Source: Terribacillus saccharophilus (GTDB lineage: Bacteria; Bacillota; Bacilli; Bacillales; Amphibacillaceae). From it: a DNA stretch of 64,000 bases. Shown here in pieces: positions 9,165-18,923 of this stretch. Both the position numbers and the translations under genes were made by a program. The stretch is taken from positions 1 through 64,000 of the forward strand of contig NZ_NPBD01000006.1 of the NCBI RefSeq assembly GCF_002272745.1. The letters run 5' to 3'. The first letter of the stretch is position 1; every line of letters begins with the position of its first letter. The notes under the pieces were generated by a model. It was given only the letters and a program-made list of their open reading frames with translations, did not search any database and was not told where the DNA came from.

Positions 9165-10283
9165 TTATCTCTGCAGCAGATTGTCAGCTGCTTCAAACGT
9201 CAAATCATGGGCTTCCGCTACTGCTTGATAAGTTACAAACCCATCCAATGTGTTTATTCCCTTTGCCAAGGATGGATTGTTCAGACAAGCTTGCTGATAC
9301 CCTTTATTCGCTAGCTGCAGTGCATAAGGAACAGTCACATTTGTCAGCCCGATTGTTGAAGTACGCGGAACTGCCCCCGGCATATTGGCAACTGCATAAT
9401 GCAGTACATCATGCTTTGTATACGTCGGGTTATCATGTGTAGTAATTTTATCTGATGTTGCAAAAATACCACCCTGGTCAATTGCGACATCAACGACGAC
9501 AGATCCAGGCTTCATACTTGCGATCATCTCCTCTGTTACCAGCTTGGGCGCTTTGGCCCCAGGTATGAGAACAGCTCCAATAACCAAATCGGATTCTTTT
9601 ACAGCTTCCGCTATGTTAAGCGGGTTGGAGACAACCGTATTGATCGAGCTGCCGAACAAATCATCTAGCTCTCGCAGACGCTGCGGACTCAAGTCGACTA
9701 TCGTTACGTCAGCACCAAGACCAACCGCAATCTTCGCTGCATTCGTTCCAACAACACCGCCGCCGATAATCGTGACTTTGCCACGCTTCACACCTGGTAT
9801 ACCTGACATCAAGATACCACTGCCGCCATAGGGTTTTTCCAGGAATTGTGCACCTATTTGGGATGCCATGCGGCCTGCAACTTCACTCATCGGCGTAAGA
9901 AGTGGAAGGGATCGATCTTCCAGCTGGACTGTCTCATAAGCGATACCAACAACCTTCTTCTCAATCAAGGCATTCGTCAAAGAACCTTCCGCCGCAAGGT
10001 GCAGATATGTGAAAAGAATGAGACCTTCATAGAAATAATTGTATTCTTCCGGAAGCGGCTCCTTGACTTTCATAACCATTTCTTTACTCCAGGCATCCGC
10101 TGCGGTCGGTACTATAACTGCACCAGCTTGTTCATATTGTTCATCTGTAAAGCCCGAGCCAAAGCCAGCTCCTGTCTCGATAAACACATCATGCCCTGCT
10201 TCATGCAAGAGCGTCACGCCAGACGGGGCCATAGCAACACGGTTTTCGTTATTCTTTATTTCCTTAGGTACACCAATCTTCAT
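9165..10283 (-). CDS. ald: Alanine dehydrogenase
   Basis: NAD-dependent interconversion of L-alanine and pyruvate plus ammonia; in Bacilli needed for alanine use and normal sporulation. 372 residues (family about 370-378). N-terminal [17 protein letters not shown] is diagnostic; the substrate loop TYLHLA is near residue 95; the Rossmann motif [12 protein letters not shown] is near 172-183. The start at 10283 is chosen over one 15 nt upstream because GGAGG sits 8 nt before it. Its gene is monocistronic, with a terminator shared with the convergent peptidase gene. Confidence 0.96.
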   Translation of the reverse strand: MKIGVPKEIKNNENRVAMAPSGVTLLHEAGHDVFIETGAGFGSGFTDEQYEQAGAVIVPTAADAWSKEMVMKVKEPLPEEYNYFYEGLILFTYLHLAAEGSLTNALIEKKVVGIAYETVQLEDRSLPLLTPMSEVAGRMASQIGAQFLEKPYGGSGILMSGIPGVKRGKVTIIGGGVVGTNAAKIAVGLGADVTIVDLSPQRLRELDDLFGSSINTVVSNPLNIAEAVKESDLVIGAVLIPGAKAPKLVTEEMIASMKPGSVVVDVAIDQGGIFATSDKITTHDNPTYTKHDVLHYAVANMPGAVPRTSTIGLTNVTVPYALQLANKGYQQACLNNPSLAKGINTLDGFVTYQAVAEAHDLTFEAADNLLQR

Positions 10284-10360
10284 TCTGCTTGCCTCCATTT
10301 CGTATGTAACAAGACTTGCTTTCGTCCCAAGTATACCATTGTTTCCACCCTTGAAAACGT

Positions 10361-10400
10361 AAAAAAAGCCAGTCCCATTAGGTTCGGGACTAGCTTTTCT
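10361..10400 (-). terminator. Rho-independent terminator of ackA
   Basis: Minus-strand hairpin AGTCCC/GGGACT with flanking AAAGC/GCTTT pairing, then seven T residues; directly after the ackA stop. Confidence 0.85.
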
Positions 10401-10406
10401 GCTAAA

Positions 10407-11609
10407 TTATTTCGTTACAGTTTCAGCAAGACGAACAGTGTCTCTTGCAATCATAACTTCTTCGTTTGTTGGGATAACAATAACCTTCACTGGAGAGTGT
10501 GGGTAAGTCAGGAATTGTTCTTTACCGCGTACATTATTCAAGGATGGATCATAATAGACACCCATGAATTCAAGTCCTTTAAGGACACGCTCACGGACAG
10601 TCGTACTATTTTCACCAACACCAGCAGTGAAGATGATTGCATCTACTCCGCTCATGCGCGCAGCGTAGGATCCAAGGTATTTGTGGATTCTTTCTGCAAA
10701 GACATCAAGTGCAAGCTCAGCACGCTCATCGCCTGCTTCTGATTTGCTTTCGATGTCACGCAAGTCACTGGAAAAACCAGATAGCGCTAGCATTCCGCTT
10801 TCTTTGTTCAATACATGCAGAACTTCATCAGCAGTCTTGCCTGTTTTACGCATGATGAATGGAATAAGTGCAGGGTCGATGTTACCAGAACGAGTACCCA
10901 TTGTTACACCAGCAAGTGGAGTGAAGCCCATGGATGTATCAACTGATTTTCCGCCTTCGATAGCAGCAATACTTGCCCCGTTACCTAGGTGGCAGGAGAT
11001 CAAGCGAAGCTGTTCAACTGGACGGTCCATCAATTCAGCAGCACGCTGGGAAACGTACTTATGGCTTGTTCCGTGGAAACCATATTTACGGATGCCGTAT
11101 TTTTCATAATAATCATATGGAAGACTGTATAGATAAGACTCAGGCGGCATTGTTTGATGGAAAGCTGTATCGAAAACAGCAACAGCCGGAATGTTCGGCA
11201 GAATTTCCTTGAATGCACGGATTCCTGTCAGGTTTGCTGGGTTGTGTAATGGTGCTAGCTCAGATACTTCTGCAATCTCTTCCATCACTTGGTCTGTGAT
11301 AAGAACAGAGTCACTGAATTTCTCTCCGCCGTGTACAACACGGTGACCAACGCCGTCAATTTCATCTAAAGAAGAAATGACGCCTGTGGAAGTCAGCTTT
11401 TCAAGCAACATTTTTACTGCTTCTTCATGGTTTTCAATATCTTTAGTTGTTTCATCTTTTTCACCATTGAATTTGATAGTGAAGATGGAATCATTTAGTC
11501 CGATACGTTCTACGAGACCCACTGCCTTTACATCTTCCTCAGGCATGTGGATTAGCTGGAATTTTAATGAAGAACTACCAGCGTTGATTGCTAAAATATT
11601 ACTCAACAT
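10407..11609 (-). CDS. ackA: Acetate kinase
   Basis: Converts acetyl phosphate plus ADP to acetate plus ATP, the last step of overflow metabolism. 400 residues, full length. All signatures are present: [11 protein letters not shown] at the N-terminus, HRVVHGG (about 86-92), [10 protein letters not shown] (about 147-156), [11 protein letters not shown] (about 176-186), [14 protein letters not shown] and FTAGVGENS. Start ATG follows AAGGGG. ytxK lies 102 nt upstream on the same strand. B. subtilis ackA is activated by CcpA through a cre site; I did not find a convincing cre here. Confidence 0.97.
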   Translation of the reverse strand: MLSNILAINAGSSSLKFQLIHMPEEDVKAVGLVERIGLNDSIFTIKFNGEKDETTKDIENHEEAVKMLLEKLTSTGVISSLDEIDGVGHRVVHGGEKFSDSVLITDQVMEEIAEVSELAPLHNPANLTGIRAFKEILPNIPAVAVFDTAFHQTMPPESYLYSLPYDYYEKYGIRKYGFHGTSHKYVSQRAAELMDRPVEQLRLISCHLGNGASIAAIEGGKSVDTSMGFTPLAGVTMGTRSGNIDPALIPFIMRKTGKTADEVLHVLNKESGMLALSGFSSDLRDIESKSEAGDERAELALDVFAERIHKYLGSYAARMSGVDAIIFTAGVGENSTTVRERVLKGLEFMGVYYDPSLNNVRGKEQFLTYPHSPVKVIVIPTNEEVMIARDTVRLAETVTK

Positions 11610-11711
11610 GTTCAGCCCCTTGTAAACTTTTACGTACTTCCCTATTTTACCTGTCTCGACAAGCTCATTGCAAGATATGTCGAGGACTTGTTTTAGTTTT
11701 CATTAATTTTT

Positions 11712-12707
11712 TTAGTTTTTTAAACCAGATAACTCATTATCGAACCAATCATTGATCTGTTTCAGAACATTTGCCATCGCATTTGGATTCTTAAAGGAAG
11801 GAAGCTGTACGAGTAACGCTTGCTTCGGCGCTGTAGTTAGCGTCCCCTTTTTCTGCAGAATCAAAACACTTTTCGCCTGAGATTCATTTTTAAACATGCT
11901 CTCCGGCAATTGAAGTAATCCTAAGATATGCGCATGCTGCTGCAGGAATGTATGCAGCGAGCGAGCTTGATCGCTTTCAAACAGGAAGTTTGGCACGACA
12001 AATAGCAGGTAACCGCCTTCTTTTGTATAATGAAGACTTTGTTCAATGAACAGATGATGAGAATAAGAATGACCCTCTTCTGCATTAAGTTCGAATTGTG
12101 CTGCTTGGATATCATCAGGATAATAACCGACTGGCAAATCACTTACGACAAGATCTACCGGCTCCAAAAGGAACGGGCGCAGGCTGTCTTGATGGAAAAA
12201 TTCAATTTGTCTTTCCTGCATATTGGCATTCATGACAGCAAGCTGAATTAAAGTCGGATCCACATCACTGCCATAAGCATGCCCTTCCCGCTCAACTTGA
12301 TTCAAAACTGCTGTAAGCAAATTCCCTGTACCAACAGCTGGGTCGAAAATACGAAAATCTTCATTTTTCCCAATAAGCTTATTTGTTAAGTATCCAATAA
12401 GCATTGCAACGGTGTCAGGCGTCAGCATGTGCTGCTGCTGCGTAGCACCTTTCATACCTTTCAGGATAGACAACTGGATACCTTTTCGAATCTCCTCTTT
12501 TTGGTAGCTCTGATCGTCGAACACAGCCGCATGCTTCTCCAGCTGTTGTTTTAATAATGGCTGTTCTGTTATTTCTGTATCGCGATCCAATATATATTCC
12601 ATTGCTGCACCAAGTGCATCAAGATAAGGTATGTTTTCACGTGTTTCCAATGCCTCAGCCATCTGGTCAAGTGCTTGGTAAACCTTTTCTACATTCTGTT
12701 GTTCCAC
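11712..12707 (-). CDS. ytxK: YtxK, class I SAM-dependent methyltransferase (N6-adenine-type fold)
   Basis: 331 residues, the length of B. subtilis YtxK. The SAM-binding motif FDPAVGTGNLLTA is at about 120-132 and the catalytic-type motif DLPVGYY at about 195-201 (in place of the NPPY of DNA adenine methylases). No specificity subunit or restriction gene is nearby, so it is unlikely to be a restriction-modification enzyme; the target is unknown. The start is GTG at 12707, with GGAGG 9 nt upstream. It precedes ackA as in B. subtilis. Confidence 0.9.
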   Translation of the reverse strand: MEQQNVEKVYQALDQMAEALETRENIPYLDALGAAMEYILDRDTEITEQPLLKQQLEKHAAVFDDQSYQKEEIRKGIQLSILKGMKGATQQQHMLTPDTVAMLIGYLTNKLIGKNEDFRIFDPAVGTGNLLTAVLNQVEREGHAYGSDVDPTLIQLAVMNANMQERQIEFFHQDSLRPFLLEPVDLVVSDLPVGYYPDDIQAAQFELNAEEGHSYSHHLFIEQSLHYTKEGGYLLFVVPNFLFESDQARSLHTFLQQHAHILGLLQLPESMFKNESQAKSVLILQKKGTLTTAPKQALLVQLPSFKNPNAMANVLKQINDWFDNELSGLKN

Positions 12708-12788
12708 GTATCATTTCCTCCATTTCACTGCATCTGCCTTATTGTATCAAAAGCGGCGGACAGAAGCGAGAACAGGCTCTGATGCAAG

Positions 12789-12816
12789 CAAAAAGCCCAG
12801 CCGAAGCTGAGCTTTT
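12789..12816 (-). terminator. Rho-independent terminator of the 2-HCT transporter gene
   Basis: Minus-strand AGCTCAGC-TTCG-GCTGGGCT hairpin followed by TTTTTG, just past the stop codon at 12821. Confidence 0.85.
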
Positions 12817-12820
12817 CTCT

Positions 12821-14185
12821 TTATCCGAAGAAATGCATCAATGCTGTTGCACCGATAACAGTAGCAGCACCACCAAGACGAGTGGAGATCTGCGCGAAAG
12901 GCATCAACGCCATACGGCCGGAAGCAGAAAGGATTGCAACGTCCCCTGTACCGCCAAGACCGCTGTGACAAGCAGTAACGATACAAGCTTCAACAGGATA
13001 CATATTCATCAATTTACCTACAAAGTAACCAGTAGCAGCCATTGCGATTACAACAGACGCACAAGTTACTGCAAAGCCGATTGTGAATACACTTGCTACA
13101 TCCTCAAGCGGGATGAAAACAATACCCAAACCGACCATTAAAGGCCATGTGAACGCAGTGGAAACGAATTTGTACAGCTGCTGCGCACCAGTTTGAAGTT
13201 TAGCAGGCAGCAAGTTACCAGACTTGATGATTGTTGCAGCGATGATCATGATGATTGCGCCGGACAATGTAAAGCCAGCCACAACGTGGATCCAATGCTC
13301 GACAACTCGTCCAAGAACGAACAAACTCATTGCAACAAGGAGACCTGCTCCCATCAAACTGAAATCAATTGCTTTAGTTGAGCTTTCTTTTGCAGCTTCC
13401 AATACTTTATCGCCCTTGTTAGAGCGAACTAGTTTATCATGTCCTGCAAGCTCTGGACGTTTTTCACCAAGTTTTTTCATTAGTCCAGCGATGATGATGG
13501 CACAAACGTTACCGATGATAGCAGCTGGAACCAATTGAGAGATATAAGTTGAAGCATCTCCGCCAAGAACACCTGCATAACCTGCAGACAATGGAAGAAT
13601 ACCTTCACCGATACCGCCAGCGATAATTGGAACAACAATATAGAAGAAAGTATGGTGCATACTGTAGCCAAACAGCATACCAACTAAAGTACCAACTGTT
13701 ACCGCAGCAATCGTACCAGTTACCAATGGGATGAACATACGGATGAAGCCTTGGATAAGGACTGTCCGGTTCATACCAAGAATACTACCTACAACCAAAC
13801 ACGCGATGTAGAAGTAAAGGAAGTTGGATCCATCTGACGTCATCAGCTGATCGACTGCTTCCAAAGTTGATGAACTCAAAGTGTCAAAGAACACAAGCAT
13901 GGACGGAACGAACAAGGATAGAATTGCTGGTCCCCCGATGCTGTTGAAGTAAGGTATGCGCTGTCCGATATCCCCTAGCAGCACACCTAGTACCATGATG
14001 ACTGCGAAGCCGCCGATCATGTCAGTAGGTAATTGGTTGGTGTATGCAGCAATAAGAACAATGATTGCTAATACGATATACACCGGAAGCGGCATAACAC
14101 CGACTTTCCATTCCATAATTTTGTTAAAGCCTGATGGCTTTTGGTTGTTGGATTGTTGATCGCTTGTATGCGATTTCATTTCCAT
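12821..14185 (-). CDS. maeN: 2-hydroxycarboxylate:cation symporter (malate/citrate type)
   Basis: Membrane transporter of the 2-HCT family, which moves malate, citrate or lactate with Na+ or H+. 454 residues with about 11 hydrophobic segments. Both reentrant-loop GGxG signatures are present: AGGIGEGILPLS (near 190) and GLGGTGDVAILSAS (near 415-430). A MalK/MalR-type two-component system lies 1.2 kb away, and in B. subtilis MalKR control the malate symporter MaeN, so malate is the best guess. The CimH/CitS alternative (malate/citrate) cannot be excluded. Start ATG follows GGGGGTG. Confidence 0.85.
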   Translation of the reverse strand: MEMKSHTSDQQSNNQKPSGFNKIMEWKVGVMPLPVYIVLAIIVLIAAYTNQLPTDMIGGFAVIMVLGVLLGDIGQRIPYFNSIGGPAILSLFVPSMLVFFDTLSSSTLEAVDQLMTSDGSNFLYFYIACLVVGSILGMNRTVLIQGFIRMFIPLVTGTIAAVTVGTLVGMLFGYSMHHTFFYIVVPIIAGGIGEGILPLSAGYAGVLGGDASTYISQLVPAAIIGNVCAIIIAGLMKKLGEKRPELAGHDKLVRSNKGDKVLEAAKESSTKAIDFSLMGAGLLVAMSLFVLGRVVEHWIHVVAGFTLSGAIIMIIAATIIKSGNLLPAKLQTGAQQLYKFVSTAFTWPLMVGLGIVFIPLEDVASVFTIGFAVTCASVVIAMAATGYFVGKLMNMYPVEACIVTACHSGLGGTGDVAILSASGRMALMPFAQISTRLGGAATVIGATALMHFFG

Positions 14186-14189
14186 AAGT

Positions 14190-14300
14190 AATGCACCCCC
14201 TAAGTAGATACGACTATTCTAATTTAACCAAAATTAACTGTGTTATTTTTTAACTAAACTAAATAAAATATAACTTTTATAATTAAAAAACGGCGTCTAG
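14190..14300 (-). promoter_or_regulatory. AT-rich upstream region of maeN with GTTAA repeats
   Basis: Three minus-strand copies of (A/G)GTTAA lie at 14224-14229, 14234-14239 and 14250-14255 in a very A/T-rich stretch upstream of the transporter. Repeated short half-sites in such DNA are typical of CitB-family response-regulator targets, so MalR binding is plausible. This is inference from layout only. Confidence 0.35.
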
Positions 14301-14426
14301 TTTTTCTTAGAATGTCTTGTAAATCAATAGTGTATTCATACCTTTTTTGTCCAGGGTTTCTAGCATGTAAGCAATATTACCGGAATACAATAGCGTCATA
14401 AACAGTCAGAAAGGAGTGTGCTGATT

Positions 14427-15401
14427 ATGAAGGCAATAACGACACGGAGTTATGGTTCCCCTTCAATACTTAAAGCAGAAGAAGTCCCTGATCCTGTGCC
14501 AAAAGACGATGAACTGCTTATTAAAGTACATGCCGTCTCACTTAACCAAGCTAATTTAGTCCTGCTGAAGGGCAAACCCTTTCTCGCTCGTTTTGCTTAC
14601 GGGGTATTCAAACCAAAGCATATAATACCAGGAAGCGATATTTCAGGTGTCGTGAAAGCTGCTGGAAAACAAGTAAAACGCTTCAAACCAGGCGATGAAG
14701 TATATGCTGATTTGTCCAATTACGGATTCGGCTCTTTGGCTGAATATGTTGCTGTTCCAGAAAAGGCACTTGCCTTGAAACCGGCCAACCTTTCACATCT
14801 TCAAGCCGCAGCTGTTCCACTAGCTTCTTTAACATCATTACAAGCATTACGTGACGCAGTTCGTGTACAGCCTGGACAACGTATCATGATTTATGGATCA
14901 TCAGGAGGTGTCGGAACTTTCGCTGTCCAAATTGCCAAAGCTTTCGGAGCGACCGTTACCGCTGTTTGCAGTAAGAAACATATGGAGAATATGAAGTTAT
15001 TAGGTGCTGATTATGTATTAGATTATCAAAACTCCAATTTAACCAAGTATTATGGCTCCTTTGACGCAATTCTTGCCATTAACGGTTATCAGCGTCTTGC
15101 TACCTACAAGAAATTACTGACTAAGAATGGCGTGTATGTGATGGTCGGCGGATCTTCTTCTCAAATGTTCGAGGCGATGCTGCTTGGTCCTATCTTGACG
15201 TTGGGAAGCGGCAAAAAGCTTGGCAACATCTTAAAAAAACATAATACTGATGACTTGGTAGAGCTGACAAATTTAATAGAAGCAGATAAAATCCGTCCTT
15301 TAGTAGATCGAGTATATCCATTCCAAGAGTTTAAAGAGGCCTTCACCTACCTCGATCAGCACCACGCCTACGGCAAGGTCATCATCACAATTCCAAATTA
15401 A
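14427..15401 (+). CDS. Zinc-independent MDR-type NAD(P)H:quinone oxidoreductase / alcohol dehydrogenase-like
   Basis: 324 residues, medium-chain dehydrogenase/reductase of the quinone-oxidoreductase branch. The N-terminal GroES-like domain has GSDISGVV and FKPGDEVYADL; the nucleotide-binding motif YGSSGGVGTFAVQIAK is near 150-165. The zinc-binding cysteines and GHE motif of classic alcohol dehydrogenases are absent. Start ATG at 14427 is 10 nt after AAGGAG; a GTG at 14418 is too close to it. It lies between the transporter and its likely two-component system but on the opposite strand. Substrate unknown. Confidence 0.85.
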   Translation: MKAITTRSYGSPSILKAEEVPDPVPKDDELLIKVHAVSLNQANLVLLKGKPFLARFAYGVFKPKHIIPGSDISGVVKAAGKQVKRFKPGDEVYADLSNYGFGSLAEYVAVPEKALALKPANLSHLQAAAVPLASLTSLQALRDAVRVQPGQRIMIYGSSGGVGTFAVQIAKAFGATVTAVCSKKHMENMKLLGADYVLDYQNSNLTKYYGSFDAILAINGYQRLATYKKLLTKNGVYVMVGGSSSQMFEAMLLGPILTLGSGKKLGNILKKHNTDDLVELTNLIEADKIRPLVDRVYPFQEFKEAFTYLDQHHAYGKVIITIPN

Positions 15402-15430
15402 AAAAGAAGCCTATAAAAGGCTTCTTTTTT
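15402..15430. terminator. Bidirectional terminator between oxidoreductase and malR
   Basis: Arms AAAAGAAGCC and GGCTTCTTTT (about 15402-15411 and 15419-15428) with a 7-nt loop and T runs in both directions. Confidence 0.88.
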
Positions 15431-15431
15431 G

Positions 15432-16139
15432 TCAGATATATTGGCTGATATGATGGGAAGTATTTGCGTTAACGCGATATTTGAAAACCGGACGCCCAAT
15501 GCTGCCATAATGCATTTCCACTTCAAGCAGCTGCACATCTTCCAGGAATTTCAGATATTTTCGTACAGATACTTGCGACATTTCGGTTTCCTTCGCAATA
15601 TCCTCTGTTGTGAAGAAATTGTAACGGAAAGTAAGAATACTGTTCCATACAACCTTTAGAGTACTTCTTGTAAGACCTTTTGGCAGCTGCATCATTTGCT
15701 CCTGCTCAGGAAGCTGCAGAAGCTGGCTGTCTAATTCCTGCTGCGTCATCTCTTCTTTATTGCTGAAGATAAGCTGACGCTTCCGATAGCCGCTTAAAGC
15801 GTTCTGGAATCGGTCGAATTCGAAAGGTTTAATCAAGTAATCGACAGCTCCGTATTGGAGTGCTTCCCGAATCATCGGTTTCTCACTTGCCGCAGAAATG
15901 ATGATAGCGTCCACTTTCTGGTCGCGTTTACGAATTTCTTTAAGCAACTCTATTCCGTTCTTACCTTTCATATATACATCCAAAAGTAGAAGGTCGACTT
16001 CATTTTGTTGAATGAATTCAAGGGCTTCCTTATAATTCTGAGCAGCTCCGACAGCTGCAAATCCACTCATTTGTTTAACATATCGTTTATTCAATTCGCT
16101 AACCATCGGATCGTCTTCCACAATCAGTACTTTAATCAT
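15432..16139 (-). CDS. malR: CitB-family response regulator (MalR/DcuR type)
   Basis: 235 residues. Receiver domain 1-120 with acidic pocket VEDDP, phosphoacceptor Asp in LLLLDVYMKGKNG (near 54) and switch Lys in LIKPFEF. The C-terminal DNA-binding part contains the HTH FTTEDIAKETEMSQVSVRKY, typical of the CitT/DctR/MalR group. It overlaps the kinase gene by 8 nt (start within the kinase 3' end, with GGAGG), so the pair is translationally coupled. The most likely target is the transporter gene upstream at 14185. B. subtilis MalR has the same length as remembered. Confidence 0.88.
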   Translation of the reverse strand: MIKVLIVEDDPMVSELNKRYVKQMSGFAAVGAAQNYKEALEFIQQNEVDLLLLDVYMKGKNGIELLKEIRKRDQKVDAIIISAASEKPMIREALQYGAVDYLIKPFEFDRFQNALSGYRKRQLIFSNKEEMTQQELDSQLLQLPEQEQMMQLPKGLTRSTLKVVWNSILTFRYNFFTTEDIAKETEMSQVSVRKYLKFLEDVQLLEVEMHYGSIGRPVFKYRVNANTSHHISQYI

Positions 16140-17730
16140 TTGTTACATCCTCCTGTATATCATACGGCAGCTGGACGCTGAAGGTAGTTCCTTCACCTGG
16201 CTCACTTGTAAGGACAAGATAGCCGCCCAGCTTGTGCACATAGTCTTCCACTTGATAAAGGCCAAAGCCACGGTCGTTTCCTTTTGTGGAATAACCTTGC
16301 GTGAAAATTTTCTCCTGCTGCTCTTTACTGATCCCTTTTCCAGTGTCCGTCAGCTCTAAGAAGAGCTGTCTATCGTTGTACTTCATGGATAGCTGGACAC
16401 GCTTTTCTGGCTGCTGATCAACAGCATCCACTGCATTGTTCATTAAATTACCTAAAATAGTAATTAGCATCTGATTCATTTTTTCAGATGTATTAGGTAT
16501 CGTATCTCTGCAATCCACTTCCAGCTGAACTCCATTTTCCGCCATATAGCTTTTCTTCCCAAGCAGAAAACCGGCAAGGATTGGATTCTTAAGATGGTGA
16601 ATCATAGCAATCGTAGCAGATCTCTCTTTACCGGCAACATTTTTCACATAGCGTTCCAGCTGATCGTAATCCTCCAATTCCAACAGACCAAGAATCACAT
16701 GCAGCTTGTTCATGAAATCATGTGTTTGCGCCCTAAGAGCGTCCGCGTACAGCATTGTATCTGTCAGCTTTTCGTTCAGATGGTTATATTCAGTTCGGTC
16801 AAGGAATGTTGCAATTGCCCCTTCGGTTTTTCCTTTGATCTGAATCGGGATTTCATTCATGACGAGCGTCAATCCATTATGCTCCACTTGACGGCCAATC
16901 AACGGTTTATTCCATGCTATAACTTGATGAAGTTTGGTAACTGGGAGCACATCATCGACATGACGGTTCTTCAGCTCTCCCTTGATCCCCATCTCTTCCA
17001 GCAATCTTTTTCCTTCTGTGTTGACCATCTGAATCTTCCCATTCGTGTCAACAGCTAACATCCCGTCTTTGATTGATTCCAGCATTGCAATTCGCTCACT
17101 CAAAAGTGCAGCAATTTCATCCGGTTCCATCCCGTGCATGATCTGTTTTATTTTACGTGCCAGCAGGACAGCTCCAATTAAACCAATTACTAAACTAAGT
17201 ACTGTAGCCAAATATAATGGTAACCGATTGTTTCGAATGATTTCATTCAACTCATTCATCGTTATTCCGACCGCAACAACTCCGACTTGATCTCCTTGTT
17301 CATTATAGACCGGGGCAAATGCCCGCAAACTTAATCCCAGTGTCCCCTTTGCCTTGGATACAAATTCTTTCCCTTGTATCGCTGGAGTTTCATCTCCGCC
17401 GGCAAAACGTTTTCCGATCTCAGCTGGATCCGGGTGGCTCAGCCGAACGCTATCCATGTTCATTACCACAACGAAATCTGCATCCGTAATCCCCATTGCC
17501 TGGGTAGTAAACTTCTGCAGTGTAGCGGAATCCTGCTCATCTGTCGCCTGCTTGACTACCGGGTCAACAGCTATCAGCTTGGCAGTTTGCAGCACACGGT
17601 CCCGCTCTTGGGATTTGATATTATTACTCGTCTCAATCCCAATCATGACGAATGTCGTCGTCACAGCCAAGATTACGACAATGAATACCAGTGCAGTCAT
17701 CTGCGTCCGCAGATTTATCTTCTGTTTCAA
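16132..17730 (-). CDS. malK: CitA/DcuS-family sensor histidine kinase (MalK type)
   Basis: 532 residues. Two membrane segments (about 10-32 and 170-192) flank an extracytoplasmic PDC/CACHE sensor domain (about 35-168, with SHPDPAEIGKRF) that in this family binds C4- or C6-carboxylates. Then a cytoplasmic PAS domain (about 212-320), the family H-box RAQTHDFMNKLH (about 335-346) and a HATPase domain with NLMNNAVDA and DTGKGI/GFGLY motifs. Start is TTG at 17730 after AGAAGG. Operon with malR. Ligand likely malate by analogy and by the adjacent transporter. Confidence 0.9.
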   Translation of the reverse strand: MKQKINLRTQMTALVFIVVILAVTTTFVMIGIETSNNIKSQERDRVLQTAKLIAVDPVVKQATDEQDSATLQKFTTQAMGITDADFVVVMNMDSVRLSHPDPAEIGKRFAGGDETPAIQGKEFVSKAKGTLGLSLRAFAPVYNEQGDQVGVVAVGITMNELNEIIRNNRLPLYLATVLSLVIGLIGAVLLARKIKQIMHGMEPDEIAALLSERIAMLESIKDGMLAVDTNGKIQMVNTEGKRLLEEMGIKGELKNRHVDDVLPVTKLHQVIAWNKPLIGRQVEHNGLTLVMNEIPIQIKGKTEGAIATFLDRTEYNHLNEKLTDTMLYADALRAQTHDFMNKLHVILGLLELEDYDQLERYVKNVAGKERSATIAMIHHLKNPILAGFLLGKKSYMAENGVQLEVDCRDTIPNTSEKMNQMLITILGNLMNNAVDAVDQQPEKRVQLSMKYNDRQLFLELTDTGKGISKEQQEKIFTQGYSTKGNDRGFGLYQVEDYVHKLGGYLVLTSEPGEGTTFSVQLPYDIQEDVTND

Positions 17731-17808
17731 GTATAACCTTCTCTCTTTGCGCTTTCCCGTTTCAAGCTCAGTATCTTTAAATTATAGCGGAATAATGTCG
17801 GATTATAA

Positions 17809-17840
17809 ACTAAAAAAACCACCAACAGGCGGCCTTTTAG
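17809..17840 (-). terminator. Terminator of ytfI-gerW
   Basis: Minus-strand CCGCC-TGTT-GGTGG hairpin followed by seven T residues, immediately after the gerW stop. Confidence 0.75.
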
Positions 17841-18278
17841 TCAATATATCGTCTCATCATCAAATCCTTGTGATTTTTGCTGCTTTTTCTGCTTCGGATT
17901 TTGTTTGAGTATTTCTTGGATTTTTTCTACTGCTGCTGGTGCTGCTTCAATAAGCTTTTCATACAAATGTGTCTGTTCATCCAGATGAATCATTTTGACA
18001 CCTTTATGGCCTACAATGAGAAAGGCTATCGGGGTGATGGACACGCCGCCACCGCTTCCCCCTCCAAAAGGCAGCTCTTTCTGATCACTCTTACCTTGGG
18101 AAGCTGCGTCAAACTCGCTGCCTCCAGCAGCAAATCCGAAACCAACCCGGGACACCGTCAAAATGATGCTCCCATCAGGTGTTTCCACCGGATCGCCAAC
18201 TATCGTATTAACATCAATCATTTCCTTTAGGTTTTCCATTGCAGTCTTCATTAAGCCTTGAATTGGATGATCTGCCAT
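17841..18278 (-). CDS. gerW: GerW family sporulation protein (YtfJ)
   Basis: 145 residues. The family is needed for proper spore germination through nutrient receptors in B. subtilis and is made in the forespore. Recognised from MADHPIQGLMKTAMENLKEM at the N-terminus, the GFGFAAGGSEF core and the glycine-rich PFGGGSGGGVS. Start at 18278 is chosen because AGGAGGAGCAGT precedes it; an upstream in-frame codon at 18305 has no such site. It follows ytfI with a 10-nt gap, so they form an operon. Confidence 0.92.
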   Translation of the reverse strand: MADHPIQGLMKTAMENLKEMIDVNTIVGDPVETPDGSIILTVSRVGFGFAAGGSEFDAASQGKSDQKELPFGGGSGGGVSITPIAFLIVGHKGVKMIHLDEQTHLYEKLIEAAPAAVEKIQEILKQNPKQKKQQKSQGFDDETIY

Positions 18279-18288
18279 ACTGCTCCTC

Positions 18289-18825
18289 CTATCTTCCTCT
18301 GGCATTGGATATAATAGCCTGCATAGCTTTCCCGGTACGAATAGACACTATGCATTGAAAGCTAGTATCAAAGAAGGAAGTTTGAAAAATCGGCTGTACC
18401 TGAATGTCAAAGGGCTGTCTGATCTGGAAATTCGACCGGATTATTTGATTGGCTATTCCTTTTATAGTCCACACCAAACCAACCATCGTGCCCGCCAATG
18501 CTGCATCGGACATTCCAATCGTTGTATGCCAGCGTAATTGCTGCAGCTCTGCACTTTTTGTAATCTGAAGCAGATAGGGGAAGGAGCTCCAAATCCTCTG
18601 GAGATCAGTAAAGAGATTGGATAGCTGCTGTTTTATATTATCGGCAGACGTGTGTTCAATAGATGATTGCTGTTTGAATTGCCGCTTATGCACGCAGATG
18701 CCGAAAACCAGAATCCGGATATTCCACTGTTTTTTATCGTAACAAATATGTACCGTCACTTTAGCAACAAGTGCCACTGCAATTAACAGCAGTACTCCAA
18801 CCACAAAACTAATGATTATCCACAT
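18289..18825 (-). CDS. ytfI: YtfI, DUF2953 membrane-anchored protein
   Basis: 178 residues with one N-terminal membrane segment (about 3-24, IISFVVGVLLLIAVALVAK), followed by a soluble domain with the DUF2953 features (KVTVHICYDKK, then YLLQITKSAE and LRWHTTIGMSDAALAGTMVG). Function unknown. First gene of a two-gene operon with gerW, the B. subtilis arrangement, which suggests a sporulation role. Start ATG follows GGGGGCTGGAGAAT. Confidence 0.85.
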   Translation of the reverse strand: MWIIISFVVGVLLLIAVALVAKVTVHICYDKKQWNIRILVFGICVHKRQFKQQSSIEHTSADNIKQQLSNLFTDLQRIWSSFPYLLQITKSAELQQLRWHTTIGMSDAALAGTMVGLVWTIKGIANQIIRSNFQIRQPFDIQVQPIFQTSFFDTSFQCIVSIRTGKAMQAIISNARGR

Positions 18826-18879
18826 ATTCTCCAGCCCCCTTCAGCAATAGGATAAGCATTTCATTTTGTTTTTACACAG

Positions 18880-18906
18880 AAAAGGAGCAGCGTATGCTGC
18901 CCCTTT
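18880..18906 (-). terminator. Terminator of the SASP gene
   Basis: Minus-strand GGGGCAGC...GCTGCTCC hairpin with a TTTT tail, 17 nt past the SASP stop. Confidence 0.85.
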
Positions 18907-18923
18907 ATGCCATACTTATGAAA

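Noticed and set aside
9846..10742. 298-codon plus-strand frame opposite ald and ackA
   Set aside because: It spans parts of two well-supported minus-strand genes and the terminator between them; no ribosome site or family motif.
11655..11684. CTCGACA/TGTCGAG inverted repeat between ytxK and ackA
   Set aside because: Only 7 bp with a 16-nt loop and no T tract; too weak to call a terminator or operator.
11610..11711. Search for a cre site activating ackA
   Set aside because: B. subtilis ackA has one, but no sequence near the consensus was found here.
11712..12707. YtxK as part of a restriction-modification or BREX-like defence system
   Set aside because: No restriction, specificity or helicase gene is near; YtxK is a conserved housekeeping-type neighbour of ackA.
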